64,000 nucleotides of DNA. It comes from Vibrio azureus (GTDB lineage Bacteria; Pseudomonadota; Gammaproteobacteria; Enterobacterales; Vibrionaceae). The DNA lies in assembly GCF_002849855.1 (NCBI RefSeq), contig NZ_CP018617.1, forward strand, positions 806,001 to 870,000, in the 5' to 3' direction. The notes under the pieces are model-generated. The model saw nothing but the letters and a program-made list of their open reading frames with translations, ran no database searches and had not been told where the DNA came from. Made by a program: the position numbers and the translations under genes. Positions within the stretch are counted from its first letter, which is position 1, and every line of letters begins with the position of its first letter. Of this stretch, positions 1 to 7,624 are shown one piece after another.

Positions 1-1
1 T

Positions 2-274
2 GGTAAAAGGGAAATTAATGAAACTAATGATAATATTGACGTCGAAATTCATTTAAAAGATGGAAGTGTATATTCTGCCACACTTTTTAGCATGGAAAAT
101 ATTACTGAAATTATGGAAAGTTATCAAAACACAGGAGAGTGTTTAAATGGAGCGTTTTTTTGGGCCTCAGACATGATAATTATTCAGAATTTCAAGTTAG
201 AAACCATTAATAATATTATTAAAGAATTGGTCGAATCAGGTGAATACAAGTATGCTTGTTCTAAAATTAATTAG
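2..274 (+). CDS. Immunity-like protein, 5' end outside window
   Basis: The reading frame is open from the left edge (position 2) to a TAA at 272-274, so only the C-terminal ~90 residues are seen. The first ATG in this window (92) is internal, because coding-like sequence continues upstream of it. The fragment is acidic, with a conserved-looking central stretch reading TGECLNGAFFWASDMIII. I do not recognise the family. Its size, and the toxin-tail fragments and possible immunity genes that follow, make an immunity protein of a polymorphic-toxin cassette the likeliest role; that is inference from context. Confidence 0.6.
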   Translation, partial: GKREINETNDNIDVEIHLKDGSVYSATLFSMENITEIMESYQNTGECLNGAFFWASDMIIIQNFKLETINNIIKELVESGEYKYACSKIN

Positions 275-477
275 CTAGGGGACCCACTCCAGGCCCTAGC
301 CTTAACACAGATTTGCATCTAATACTGCAATCAGTTTTAAAAATCATCCCTGGTCGACAGCACTCATCAACACATAGCCATTATGCTAAGCTGGGGTATA
401 TTAACCAAGCTTTAAAATCTGGTTTATATCGTTCAGAAGGAAATTTGTTCTGGTTGCAATTGGCAATGCACAACTAG
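271..477 (+). pseudogene. C-terminal remnant of a polymorphic toxin-like protein
   Basis: The frame is open from just after a stop near 270 to TAG 475-477, with no plausible start and no upstream partner. The translation contains GRQHSSTHSHYAKLGYINQ and ends in LFWLQLAMHN, which looks like the end of a real globular domain. A short frame follows at once (ATG 480, 18 codons), as expected for a truncated partner gene. I read this as an orphaned toxin tip whose upstream Rhs-like or other delivery part is missing. The toxin activity is not identified. Confidence 0.45.
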
Positions 478-757
478 GTATGATATTAGATGATTTATTT
501 GATGAGGTAATTTCGAGGGCTTGTTGCAAAAATTAAAGATGTGTCTGATGTGCCTATCTGAGCACCTCTTTTCATACGTATATTCCAAAGATACTGAAGA
601 GTGTGTTGAAGAAGACAGATCTTTCCAGCACTCTCAGTTCAGGCTTCTTAAGACTTAACCAATAATCGAACTGGCTTTTATTCAAGTGTAATAGTTATTA
701 AATCGACTTATTGACTCTCAGGCATCAAAATAGAGACCACCCACTAAGGCGGTCTCT
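478..757. other. Non-coding spacer with a hairpin
   Basis: No convincing gene is visible here. The stretch holds the end of a short broken frame (480-536) and then stop-rich sequence. At 732-738 and 751-757 there is an inverted repeat (AGAGACC / GGTCTCT) with a 12-nt loop but only a weak T tail, so it may be a terminator or a recombination scar. Confidence 0.35.
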
Positions 758-946
758 TATGTTAGGCTTTACTATGCTGTCTATTCAGATGGTCGCTATA
801 TTTATGACGGTGCTCTGCATCATGATGGAATATCAATTAGCGATGATACTAAGCTAGTAGATTCGATGAACCCCAATGGTGTGGGTTATCGCCTCTATAA
901 CCCTGATGCTGGTGAGTTATTGAAAGGACCGATTAATGGAAAGTAA
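734..946 (+). pseudogene. Second toxin C-terminal remnant, overlapping the next gene
   Basis: The frame is open from 734 to TAA 944-946 without a good start codon. The translated end contains RLYYAVYSDGRYIYDG and NPNGVGYRLYNPDAGELLKG, which look like coding sequence. The stop lies 11 nt inside the following gene (ATG 936), the tight overlap typical of toxin-immunity pairs. The repeat-containing or delivery part is absent, so this is an orphan C-terminal tip. Nuclease, protease or other activity cannot be told from the sequence. Confidence 0.5.
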
Positions 947-1364
947 ATATTACGAGGTTAAAGCGCTTCAAAATGGCTTGGCAACTTCTTTAACCTCGGT
1001 TTTAAGAAATAAAGATCTTATTGTTTGGCACTCCGCTTTTCCGTCGAAGACACCAATTGGTTATGACGCTCAAGATGCGCCTCTTGTAATGTGGGCATTT
1101 GCTAGTGATAAGGAAGAGCAAGAAGATGAATTGATTTCTTTGATTAATGCATTTCAGACAAAGATTGGATGGCATTTAGATAAAGTAAGAAATGGGAGAT
1201 GGAGGTTGATGCCTAATCGTGTATGGGCTGTTTATGAAAAAAATAAAGATTTCACCATAATTCATGCGATAGCAGAAGTAAAGCGAGAAGATCCTCAATT
1301 TGGAGTGTTAGCAAATAACGAAATATTAGAGATGGCGCGTTATCTGGATGAGAGCCTCCGCTAA
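936..1364 (+). CDS. Probable immunity protein (142 aa)
   Basis: ATG 936 has a good ribosome site (AAAGGA at 923-928), and the gene overlaps the toxin remnant upstream by 11 nt. The product is soluble, with no signal peptide or membrane segment, and has a tryptophan-containing core (WHSAFPSKTP, MPNRVWAVYEKN). I do not recognise the family. Position directly after a toxin-tip fragment, in translational overlap with it, is the main reason to call it an immunity protein. It appears intact although its toxin is broken. Confidence 0.6.
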   Translation: MESKYYEVKALQNGLATSLTSVLRNKDLIVWHSAFPSKTPIGYDAQDAPLVMWAFASDKEEQEDELISLINAFQTKIGWHLDKVRNGRWRLMPNRVWAVYEKNKDFTIIHAIAEVKREDPQFGVLANNEILEMARYLDESLR

Positions 1365-1379
1365 CTGATATAAACATAT

Positions 1380-1490
1380 ATGGATACGAATGAAAGTCCT
1401 TTAATTGAACGGCAGAGGAAAATTGTGGCATTAAGAGATGTACAGTTGAATAGAGGTGATTATGGATTTGAAACTTTCTCCTTCTTCTGA
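1380..1490 (+). pseudogene. Fragment related to the end of the next gene
   Basis: A 36-codon frame begins DTNESPLIERQRKIVALRD. It resembles the C-terminal part of the following gene's product (DPNESAFIEWQRKLRKRK). It is probably what is left of an earlier copy of that gene after recombination, and it is unlikely to be translated usefully. Confidence 0.4.
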
Positions 1491-1803
1491 TGAAATTGAA
1501 ATCTTTTTGTTTGAATGTGTGGTAAAGAACTTGCAATCATTCTATGGACATTCATACGATGATGCTGTGCGCTTAGTTAATGAATACTATGCGAAATTTA
1601 CTGATGCGCACTTCTGTCGTCAGCATGGTATTTCTGTGCAGACTGCTGACCTCTTCTCGCATATTGCGGCTTTAGGTATGACTGATAGGGTTCAATATTA
1701 CCAAGTGCTAAAAAATGATCCGAATGAAAGTGCTTTCATTGAGTGGCAGAGGAAACTTCGGAAACGAAAAGAGTATAGGAATTTAAATGGCCGTTTTAAT
1801 TGA
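1462..1803 (+). CDS. Small helical protein of unknown function (113 aa)
   Basis: I chose ATG 1462 over GTG 1456 because GAGG sits at a suitable distance before it. The product is predicted to be largely helical (FECVVKNLQSFYGHSYDDAV) with a very basic C-terminus (RKLRKRKEYRN). The last codons overlap the next gene's start (ATG 1787) by 17 nt, so the two are probably co-translated. I do not recognise the family. A fragment just upstream copies its C-terminal region, evidence for cassette duplication here. Confidence 0.55.
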   Translation: MDLKLSPSSDEIEIFLFECVVKNLQSFYGHSYDDAVRLVNEYYAKFTDAHFCRQHGISVQTADLFSHIAALGMTDRVQYYQVLKNDPNESAFIEWQRKLRKRKEYRNLNGRFN

Positions 1804-2314
1804 AGCGTTGTCTGTTGTTATTCGCTGCGAAGCGATTGCTAAAAAATATATTGGAGGTATGGACGCTTTTATCGCTGCTCTTCCAAATAAATCGCTTTGC
1901 TCAGATGGTGAGTTGGCTCGTGTCAGATTTATGGTTCCTATAGATGTTCAAGCTTATGTTGAAAGTTTGATTGCTAATGGATTAACTTTCAAACGGTCAG
2001 ATAAAGCTATAGATATAGTCGTTGTCGATCAGCTGCATGGTCCGACAACTGATTGTGATTGGGTTGATGTTGGAGAAACTGATTGGAATAACAACCCCAA
2101 TCATACGGTGGCAGTGTGCTGTGCTAGGCCGACAAAAGTGGATCGCATTTTCGTTCCAGAAGGCTGGAGATATGAAGAATCTCTGAGCGCAAGCGGTATC
2201 TATATTGATGGAAAAGAAGTTCCAGAAAGCTTAAAGTTTGCTAGACATGAAAATGGGGTAGATGTTCTTCTTGATGAAAAAACGGGTCAAGAGTTTTATG
2301 TTGGTCGTTCATAA
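1787..2314 (+). CDS. Immunity-like protein (175 aa)
   Basis: ATG 1787 has AGGA at 1777-1780 as ribosome site and overlaps the gene before it. The product is soluble and acidic, with a D/W-rich middle (DCDWVDVGETDWNNNPNH). The C-terminal third reads like a beta-rich domain. I do not recognise the family. Pairing with the preceding helical protein, and a terminator directly downstream (2383-2408), suggest a two-gene cassette ending here. An immunity or anti-toxin role is inferred from context only. Confidence 0.55.
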   Translation: MAVLIEALSVVIRCEAIAKKYIGGMDAFIAALPNKSLCSDGELARVRFMVPIDVQAYVESLIANGLTFKRSDKAIDIVVVDQLHGPTTDCDWVDVGETDWNNNPNHTVAVCCARPTKVDRIFVPEGWRYEESLSASGIYIDGKEVPESLKFARHENGVDVLLDEKTGQEFYVGRS

Positions 2315-2382
2315 TATTCCTATTTTCTATTTTGCTTTCAATTACCAAAGGTATGTTTAGCAGTACAGTAAGTCTGATAAAA

Positions 2383-2408
2383 AGCCCAGCCATCGAGCTG
2401 GGCTTTTT
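2383..2408 (+). terminator. Rho-independent terminator
   Basis: A perfect 8-bp stem (AGCCCAGC / GCTGGGCT) with a 5-nt loop is followed by TTTTT. It ends the 1462-2314 gene pair. On the other strand the A-rich flank could also serve the decayed recombinase fragment. Confidence 0.8.
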
Positions 2409-2411
2409 ACG

Positions 2412-2712
2412 TCTGTTGCTGGATCGCTGTATCCATCATACTTTATGGCCCTTTTGGCAGATACACCAATCATCTTGGCCGTTTCGTTGATGCTCATTTG
2501 GTTATCGACTCTGAGCTTGTAGATTTTTTCATGCAGTTCCAGGTTAGGCTTCCTTCCTTTATATTTCCCTTTTCAATACCTTGCTTCTGGCGGCGTCTAT
2601 CTTCATAATCCTTTCTAGAAATTGCGGCCAGCATGTCCATCATCATGATGTTGATGGTCTTGATAATCGAGTTGGTGAATTCATCAGAAAGTACATAAGT
2701 TTGGTCGTTAGA
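2412..2712 (-). pseudogene. Serine recombinase (resolvase/invertase), C-terminal remnant with frameshift
   Basis: On the minus strand the first frame reads SDEFTNSIIKTINIMMMDM and then RRQKQGIEKG. After a one-base shift near 2570 the neighbouring frame continues KYKGRKPNLELHEKIYKLR, then SINETAKMIGVSA. That is the helix-turn-helix end of a Tn3-type resolvase or invertase. The catalytic serine domain is missing. The remnant sits between toxin-immunity debris and a barstar gene, which suggests past site-specific recombination at this locus. Confidence 0.75.
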
Positions 2713-2734
2713 AAAATTGAAGAAAATATCAAAT

Positions 2735-3022
2735 ATGAAAGTCTTTATTAACGGTAATGATATTAAAACGGAAATTGACTTCCACAAACACATTGCACAG
2801 GCATTGAATTTTCCATATTACTATGGGAGTAATTTAGATGCTCTGTGGGATGTTTTGAGCACTGACATGGAACGACCTACAACGCTTGTTTGGAAAAATG
2901 CTATGCTGTCTCAGGATGCTATGGGGGAGGAATTTATAAGAATACACGACCTTTTAAACAAGGTTGTGGCCCAAGATATTGAATGGGGACTGGATGAGAG
3001 ATTTGAATTGATCATTGATTGA
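2735..3022 (+). CDS. Barstar-family ribonuclease inhibitor
   Basis: The product (95 aa from ATG 2735; a TTG at 2717 is an unlikely earlier start) has the barstar layout. An N-terminal MKVFINGNDI strand comes first, then LNFPYYYGSNLDALWDVLS, the hallmark helix and loop that plug the barnase active site, and a C-terminal strand FELIID. It should bind and inactivate a barnase-like ribonuclease in the cytoplasm. No barnase gene is visible nearby, so it is either an orphan immunity gene or protects against an incoming toxin. Copy A of the large repeat begins just after it. Confidence 0.85.
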   Translation: MKVFINGNDIKTEIDFHKHIAQALNFPYYYGSNLDALWDVLSTDMERPTTLVWKNAMLSQDAMGEEFIRIHDLLNKVVAQDIEWGLDERFELIID

Positions 3023-3044
3023 GGATACTTTCAGCTACAAGCCC

Positions 3045-3320
3045 GATGAAATCGCTTTTTATCGAGCATTGGTTACTAATGAAGCATCGGTACGAGTATT
3101 AGGTGATGATAACCTTCGTCAATTGGCCATTGAATTAACCATACAACTGCGCAAATCAGCCACCGTTGATTGGCAAAAGCGAGAAAGTGTTCGGGCCCGC
3201 ATGCGTAATTTAGTACGCCGGCTTTTGCGCCGCTGGAAGTCTCCACCAGATGAGGCTGAAGAAGCCATCAAGCTGGTTTTAGAGCAAGCAGAAGTGCTCG
3301 CTGACGGTTGGTATAAGTAA
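3045..3320 (+). pseudogene. hsdR C-terminal fragment (copy A)
   Basis: The frame encodes the last ~90 residues of the type I restriction subunit, nearly identical to the end of the intact hsdR at 24042-24317 (PDEIAFYRALV... through VLADGWYK). The nuclease and helicase parts are absent. The frame is open back to 3015 only because it runs into unrelated sequence after the barstar gene. It marks the left boundary of repeat copy A and should have no function of its own. Confidence 0.85.
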
Positions 3321-3324
3321 TGAG

Positions 3325-3351
3325 AAAGGCAGGGCAGATACCCTGCCTTTT
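3325..3351 (+). terminator. Terminator after the hsdR tail (copy A)
   Basis: A 9-bp stem (AAGGCAGGG / CCCTGCCTT) with a 6-nt loop and TTT lies directly after the hsdR stop. It is identical in structure to the terminator after the intact hsdR at 24322-24348. Confidence 0.8.
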
Positions 3352-3476
3352 GAGTATCTATTCACATGTGGCTTTTATACAAGATCGAATAGTCATACCT
3401 TCGAGATAAAAAATATAATCCCAAATGAACCAAATTAGGTTTGACCCCTAACCAATAAATGTCTGAAGACCTGCTA

Positions 3477-3596
3477 ATGAGGCATGTTTATTGGATTACT
3501 GGCCTCACTTTGTCGATGATTGCTTTTGTAAATTATTATTTATTAACGGCTTGTTTTTCATATCTTGGACAACATGCATTGTTAAAAAAGTGGTGA
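3477..3596 (+). CDS. Possible 39-aa membrane peptide, only in repeat copy A
   Basis: ATG 3477 to TGA 3594-3596 encodes 39 residues with one hydrophobic segment (ITGLTLSMIAFVNYYLLTA) and a basic end (LLKKW). It coincides almost exactly with the 119-nt stretch that copy A has and copy B lacks; the junctions share the short sequence AT. There is no clear ribosome site. It may be a small membrane peptide or chance coding. The coincidence of frame and indel is the main argument for it. Confidence 0.35.
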   Translation: MRHVYWITGLTLSMIAFVNYYLLTACFSYLGQHALLKKW

Positions 3597-3722
3597 TAGG
3601 CCGGCGCACTTTATATTAGGATAGAGTAAAAATCTCGATATATATTCTTTAATTTTTATTGGCTTATGATAAATTAAGCGAAAGTAGAGCAGGTGTAAAA
3701 ACGAGACTGACTGTTACTAAAA

Positions 3723-3827
3723 ATGTTAGGTTTAAAAACAATGCTAAGTGAATCACAAAATATCGAGACCTATAAAATGCTTGGACAAGTAGCTTCTTCA
3801 GCAAATATTCAACTTTATGGAATTTAG
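3723..3827 (+). pseudogene. Truncated copy of the 181-aa gene
   Basis: The first codons (MLGLKTMLSESQNIETYKML) match the gene at 24571-25116. The frame then crosses a deletion junction near 3793 into the end of the neighbouring 314-aa gene, read out of frame, and stops. The GTG used as start in copy B is followed directly by a TAA here. The product would be a 34-residue fragment without function. Confidence 0.75.
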
Positions 3828-3984
3828 TAAAAGCTCACTTATTACTGGAGATAGCTTTAAGAGAAGTCAGCCTAAAACATATTTTTTCACTGATAAGAAG
3901 CCGGAACCATTCGAAGAAAGACTAAAAGACATTCTAGAACACGAACATATTCTTCCTAAATTATATCGCAATCTAAAAGAGTAA
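3794..3984 (+). pseudogene. C-terminal tail of the 314-aa membrane gene (copy A)
   Basis: The frame encodes the last ~60 residues of the protein at 25177-26121 (LLQQIFNFMEF through YRNLKE), with a few substitutions. Start, membrane segments and most of the protein are removed by the deletion that also cut the preceding gene. It is not expected to be expressed. Confidence 0.75.
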
Positions 3985-4191
3985 CTGAGCATTAGGTGCT
4001 TCAAGTCCGCACTTTATTTTGGACTCAGTCACTAATCTGAAAAGTTCAAGCGAATCTATATGGATTTTCTATATTAAAACTTATCCATGAGCCTTTAGTT
4101 TTAGATTTTTTAAATAAAAAGTAATGGTACGATAGGAATGAATGATAACAAATATGAAATAATTGATAACCTATTAGAGGTGCTCTTGTAA

Positions 4192-5217
4192 ATGAGTATA
4201 TTTTCAATGCAATTATCCATGTTCCGAGGAACCCCTTTTGCGTACTATTGGCCAGATCTTCGAAAAGAAGTACAAATTGTTATCGAAGAAGAAGACCCTA
4301 AGGAGCCGATTTCGTCTGTAAGTGATGATGTACTTACTCTACGCACGGGCTCTCACCTGCGTCGAAACTTTGTTCTTATTCCTTTACTAATAATGTTCAC
4401 CGCTTTTTCGTCTTATATAGTGAATTTTTCTCCTCGTCTTTATCATAGCAAGGTATATGCTGCTGATATGACAAAGTATCATAAACAAAATGTAGCTAAA
4501 TTCACAAAACATTCAATTGAAGCAAAAAAGAATGGAGATATTAAAAAATATAAACATTACCAAAAGGTTATCGAAAAAGAACTAAAAGAAATTGAAATTC
4601 TCAGTACTTATTTAGAAAAGGAAGGCTCGATAACAATTTTCACTCATATAAAGGCGTTAGCCATTGCTAATAACGGTGAGCTTGAAACGTTTTTATTAGA
4701 GTTAGCTATATTCGTAGGGCTCTATGGAGTCACTCTCTTTTTCTGGGTTTTCTTTCTACTAAAACCTCGTGATGCAGAAGTATATTTTGACCGACGGAAG
4801 CAAATTGTCTATTCGTGGCGAGCAGGTAGAGTAGGTGCAGCTGCATTTGATAAAGTGGGTTTGATGACCAACAACACGGGATTGTGTATCGTTTTAAATT
4901 TTGAAACGAAAAAGCGTGATGGTTATGTAGTCAAAGCAATGCCAGCCATTGATATAGATAATTTTGTTGGTCATGTCTCCAGTGATTATATCTACACGTT
5001 GGGTCAGATCCTTGCTTTTATGGATGATGGTAAGGAAGCGTTGATTGCTGCAGATTCATTTGAAAGGCCTCAGACAAAGTTTTTCCTCCGTGACAGTAAA
5101 AAGCCCGAAGATTTAGAGGCGCGTATTGAAGCCGCTCTAAAAGGTGGGGAAGAATTTTTGGACAAATATCAAAGTCACATTATCTGGGGGTTTGGAGACT
5201 TCAATTTCAAGAAGTGA
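4192..5217 (+). CDS. Two-span membrane protein, DUF6708-like, paralogue A (341 aa)
   Basis: ATG 4192 follows AGAGGTG at 4174-4180. There is a ~60-residue N-terminal region, a membrane segment near 60-80 after an LRRN basic cap, a ~90-residue hydrophilic loop, and a second membrane segment near 172-195 (LYGVTLFFWVFFLL). A C-terminal domain with EVYFDRRKQIVYSWRAGRVG follows. By the positive-inside rule the loop is periplasmic. Compared with the paralogue at 26329-27357 the two ends are almost identical while the loop diverges. The style recalls DUF6708 proteins of interbacterial-competition loci, from memory. A membrane immunity protein whose variable loop meets a periplasmic toxin is inferred. 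Confidence 0.6.
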   Translation: MSIFSMQLSMFRGTPFAYYWPDLRKEVQIVIEEEDPKEPISSVSDDVLTLRTGSHLRRNFVLIPLLIMFTAFSSYIVNFSPRLYHSKVYAADMTKYHKQNVAKFTKHSIEAKKNGDIKKYKHYQKVIEKELKEIEILSTYLEKEGSITIFTHIKALAIANNGELETFLLELAIFVGLYGVTLFFWVFFLLKPRDAEVYFDRRKQIVYSWRAGRVGAAAFDKVGLMTNNTGLCIVLNFETKKRDGYVVKAMPAIDIDNFVGHVSSDYIYTLGQILAFMDDGKEALIAADSFERPQTKFFLRDSKKPEDLEARIEAALKGGEEFLDKYQSHIIWGFGDFNFKK

Positions 5218-5280
5218 GATTGCTCCTCTGTTTATTGTGATATTGCAAATGAGGCGACCACTGTGTTGCTCTATTGGCGC

Positions 5281-5300
5281 TAACCCCGAATTTGGGGTTA
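5281..5300. terminator. Inverted repeat after paralogue A
   Basis: A perfect 7-bp stem (TAACCCC / GGGGTTA) with a 6-nt loop lies 63 nt after the stop. It is conserved at 27418-27437 in copy B. The T tail is poor, so termination is possible but not certain. Confidence 0.5.
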
Positions 5301-5378
5301 GCTATGGCATCGGTCAATTCTGATAAATCTTGGTGCCGTTAAACTAAACATTTATTAATGTTTTTTCCCCGTGAAATC

Positions 5379-5653
5379 GGGTATTGAACACCCTTCAGCT
5401 ATATATGGTGTTAGTATCACGGGTGGCCAATCAGATGAGCAGAGCGATCGTGCATGGCTACTAAACCGCATACGATTTAAGAGAGTTAGCGCATACCCTG
5501 TGGACAGATATCGGCATTGATTACCTGTGGGCAGAGACCTTATTGAATCATGCGAAGGGCAAAATGGATCAAGCGTATATCCACACGCACATAGAGCTGC
5601 AGAAATCAGAAGCACTCAAAGCTTATCATTTGTGGTTAAAAAATTGCTGGTGA
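5379..5653 (+). pseudogene. Tyrosine integrase C-terminal remnant (copy A)
   Basis: The translation matches the integrase tail at 27506-27793: LWTDIGIDYLWAETLLNHAK, then the stretch with the presumed nucleophile, QAYIHTHIEL. In this copy an in-frame TAA replaces a tryptophan codon and the catalytic HDLR motif reads YDLR. The N-terminal and core-binding domains are missing, so it cannot be active. The remnant indicates that an integrase gene once ended here, a likely old element boundary. Confidence 0.7.
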
Positions 5654-5894
5654 ACCTGTTGTATACCTGATTTTCAAAAAAACTTCCTCTTTACAATCGC
5701 GAGTTAAATCAATGATTAACCGCTATTCAAAATTTAATCACGGTGGACAATATTACTAGGCTCAAAGTGTGATAAAAGTCTCAATTTAGAGGCTAATGTA
5801 CAACTTGCGCCTCACCAGATGATTGGTTGAAGCTGATCAACACACAAATACGTGTCCTTGGATTTGATAGAGTAGAGGGTGGGTGACAGTGTAA

Positions 5895-6047
5895 CTTGTT
5901 TCTGATCGATTAGGTTTGTCACCAAGATGGGCAAGTTCGAATTTGAGAAGTTTATATGAGAGATGTTACCTAACGAGAAGACATACTGGTTTAGATTGTG
6001 GGGTCATGGAGTTTCGCTATCGTCGTTTTAAAATCGCTGAAGAGTAA
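5895..6047 (+). pseudogene. Winged-helix-like C-terminal remnant (copy A)
   Basis: A frame without a start, preceded by a stop, reads SDRLGLSPRWASSNLRSLY, then CYLTRRHTGLDCG and MEFRYRR. This resembles the recognition helix and wing of a DNA-binding protein. Substitutions relative to copy B (28035-28181) keep the protein sense, which supports past coding. The copies diverge at 6029, the right boundary of the large repeat. The family is not identified. Confidence 0.4.
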
Positions 6048-6168
6048 ATAATACGATAAGTGGCATTTGCCTATTATAAGCTTCGTTTTAACTAGTATTA
6101 CACTCATAAAGCTTATCGGTTCATGATAATATCAATCATGGATTAAAGAGCAATGATATCAGCAAGTT

Positions 6169-6573
6169 ATGATTAAAAAATGTTTAAAATTTCTCTCTCT
6201 AACTTTCCTTGCATTTTTACTATTTTGGTGGCTTGTATTATCTCCAGTTTCTTTCCCAAATGATAAATACTTTCGAACTATAATAAGTCCAGATCATAAG
6301 TGGAAGCTAGTAATTGTACCAGTATCTTTAACAACACCATTATCATTCATTCAAGCCTTACAAAATAAAAGTTATATCGTATTGTTTGATGAATTTGATA
6401 ATTACGTAGGGCAAAGTACACCTTTTTGTCTCATGCCAATCGATGATTTTAATGTATTATTTCCATCAAAATATTATAAAGATGTCGGTATCCAACCTGA
6501 AGATTGCGATTATGAAATACCGACAGATGATAAAAAATGGTGGAGTGAGATAATCGGATTCCTTCATTATTGA
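6169..6573 (+). CDS. Membrane-anchored small protein (134 aa)
   Basis: There is one strong N-terminal hydrophobic segment (FLSLTFLAFLLFWWLVLSP, about residues 8-27) after a KK start. A soluble domain follows, beginning with DKYFRTIISPDHKWKLVIVP. The order (anchor, ISPD motif, beta-rich domain) recalls DUF6201-type proteins, from memory and unverified. There is no lipobox. It lies alone between repeat copy A and a convergent gene, replacing what copy B has at this place, and could be another immunity-type protein facing the periplasm. Confidence 0.55.
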   Translation: MIKKCLKFLSLTFLAFLLFWWLVLSPVSFPNDKYFRTIISPDHKWKLVIVPVSLTTPLSFIQALQNKSYIVLFDEFDNYVGQSTPFCLMPIDDFNVLFPSKYYKDVGIQPEDCDYEIPTDDKKWWSEIIGFLHY

Positions 6574-6610
6574 AGAGATTTTTTTAAAAATTAAATAGCT
6601 TCTATGCCTT

Positions 6611-6763
6611 ATGAAAAGAAAGAGTTTAATAATAACATGGCTATCCTATATGCTTTTGAGTGAAAAAGGGATGAAGTACGCAGATAATTTGCAACACTCT
6701 ATTTTAAAGATTGCTGATGCGCAGAAAACAAAAGACGAAATCTTAGCGAGAGAATCATATTGA
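6611..6763 (+). CDS. Hypothetical 50-aa protein
   Basis: ATG 6611 to TGA 6761-6763 encodes 50 residues with a short hydrophobic start (SLIITWLSYMLL) and a polar helical rest (ADNLQHSILKIADAQKTKDE). There is no strong ribosome site. It may be a fragment of a larger gene; I do not recognise it. Confidence 0.3.
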   Translation: MKRKSLIITWLSYMLLSEKGMKYADNLQHSILKIADAQKTKDEILARESY

Positions 6764-6865
6764 AAGAATGTATTAGTATCTAGACAATTTGAATATTACG
6801 ACAACTGAGTCGATGTGAAGTTGACACACTTACGTCTATTCATTGTTCTGTGAGTATAAGTTATC

Positions 6866-6899
6866 AAAAAGTAATGCCGTCACTTGAACGGCATTTTTG
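6866..6899. terminator. Bidirectional terminator
   Basis: A 7-bp stem (ATGCCGT / ACGGCAT) is flanked by AAAAA on the left and TTTTT on the right, so it can work on both strands. It ends the minus-strand secreted-protein gene that stops at 6910. Confidence 0.75.
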
Positions 6900-6909
6900 T
6901 ATTGATAAT

Positions 6910-7338
6910 CTAGCTCTTAGTTTTCTCGAACCAGTAACTGTCCATTTGAGGTATCCAGTTTCGGTTTTTATCTTTTGGTAAGACGCCAGCCCATAGTAAA
7001 TTCAGCTGCCTATTAAAAGTTCCAATAGAGTGCCCACCTTGCGCACCTTCAAATGATAATACCATTGGGCCTTTATTACTGACTCCTGCTTGTCCCTCAT
7101 GGCAGTAGATTTTCGAGGTATGTTCTACATCAGGCGTTAATGAGTAGCTCATAGTTAACGTTGTGCAGTCTGTACCACAAGAGCCAGGTTGGGGGGCTGT
7201 AACATACATTATTAAACTAGAAGAGTTTATAGCAGTCCATTGCCCTGAAAGGTATGAACAATCAATAGGTTGTGTTTGATTTGCGTATATACTTTTAGAA
7301 GCAAGAAGACATAAAGATACAAGGAGGCATTTATTCAT
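6910..7338 (-). CDS. Secreted protein of unknown function (142 aa)
   Basis: The second possible start (7338) gives a classical signal peptide: MNK, a hydrophobic core LLVSLCLLA, and cleavage near YANQ. The start at 7350 would add only MVFL. The mature part has four cysteines (DCSYLSG, SCGTDC, IYCHEG) and alternating hydrophobic residues, suggesting a small disulfide-bonded beta barrel in the periplasm or outside. I do not recognise the family. It stands alone and ends at a bidirectional terminator. Confidence 0.6.
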   Translation of the reverse strand: MNKCLLVSLCLLASKSIYANQTQPIDCSYLSGQWTAINSSSLIMYVTAPQPGSCGTDCTTLTMSYSLTPDVEHTSKIYCHEGQAGVSNKGPMVLSFEGAQGGHSIGTFNRQLNLLWAGVLPKDKNRNWIPQMDSYWFEKTKS

Positions 7339-7439
7339 TAGAAAAACCATGAGATATAAAATATAGGCTTGTAATATGTCACATTGAAGTATTAATTGAT
7401 AGCGTATATGTCTAATACTTTATGATCCCGTAAGTTAAA

Positions 7440-7524
7440 ATAGGTTCTTCTGGATCCTACAGGTTTGCAAACGCGGGTACTGCTCGTGAAATAAAAATTT
7501 TTTGGGGCGTATGGCCACCACCAC
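7440..7524 (+). repeat. 85-nt repeat, left copy
   Basis: This segment aligns without gaps to 28231-28315. It begins TAGGTTCTTCTGGATCCT after one base and ends GTATGGCCACCACCAC. A short further match (GTGATGCGTAACG) follows about 45 nt later in both places. It is part of the chain of repeated segments shared by the two halves of the window; no function is evident. Confidence 0.7.
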
Positions 7525-7624
7525 TGGCAAGCCGCTTAATGGTGAAAATTGAGCTTAACCACTGAGAGTGATGCGTAACGTTAAGCTGTAATGTCCTTGT
7601 TTGCTTAAAAAACGCGGTAAAGCA

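Larger units (their letters stand above)
3045..6028 (+). repeat. Large direct repeat, copy A
   Basis: This stretch matches 24042-28168 segment by segment at high identity. It contains the hsdR tail and its terminator, the start of a 181-aa gene, the end of a 314-aa gene, a complete 341-aa membrane gene, an integrase tail and a winged-helix-like tail. Relative to copy B it lacks about 1.25 kb (junction near 3793) and has an extra 119 nt (3479-3597). The two copies lie about 21 kb apart in direct orientation. Confidence 0.85.
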
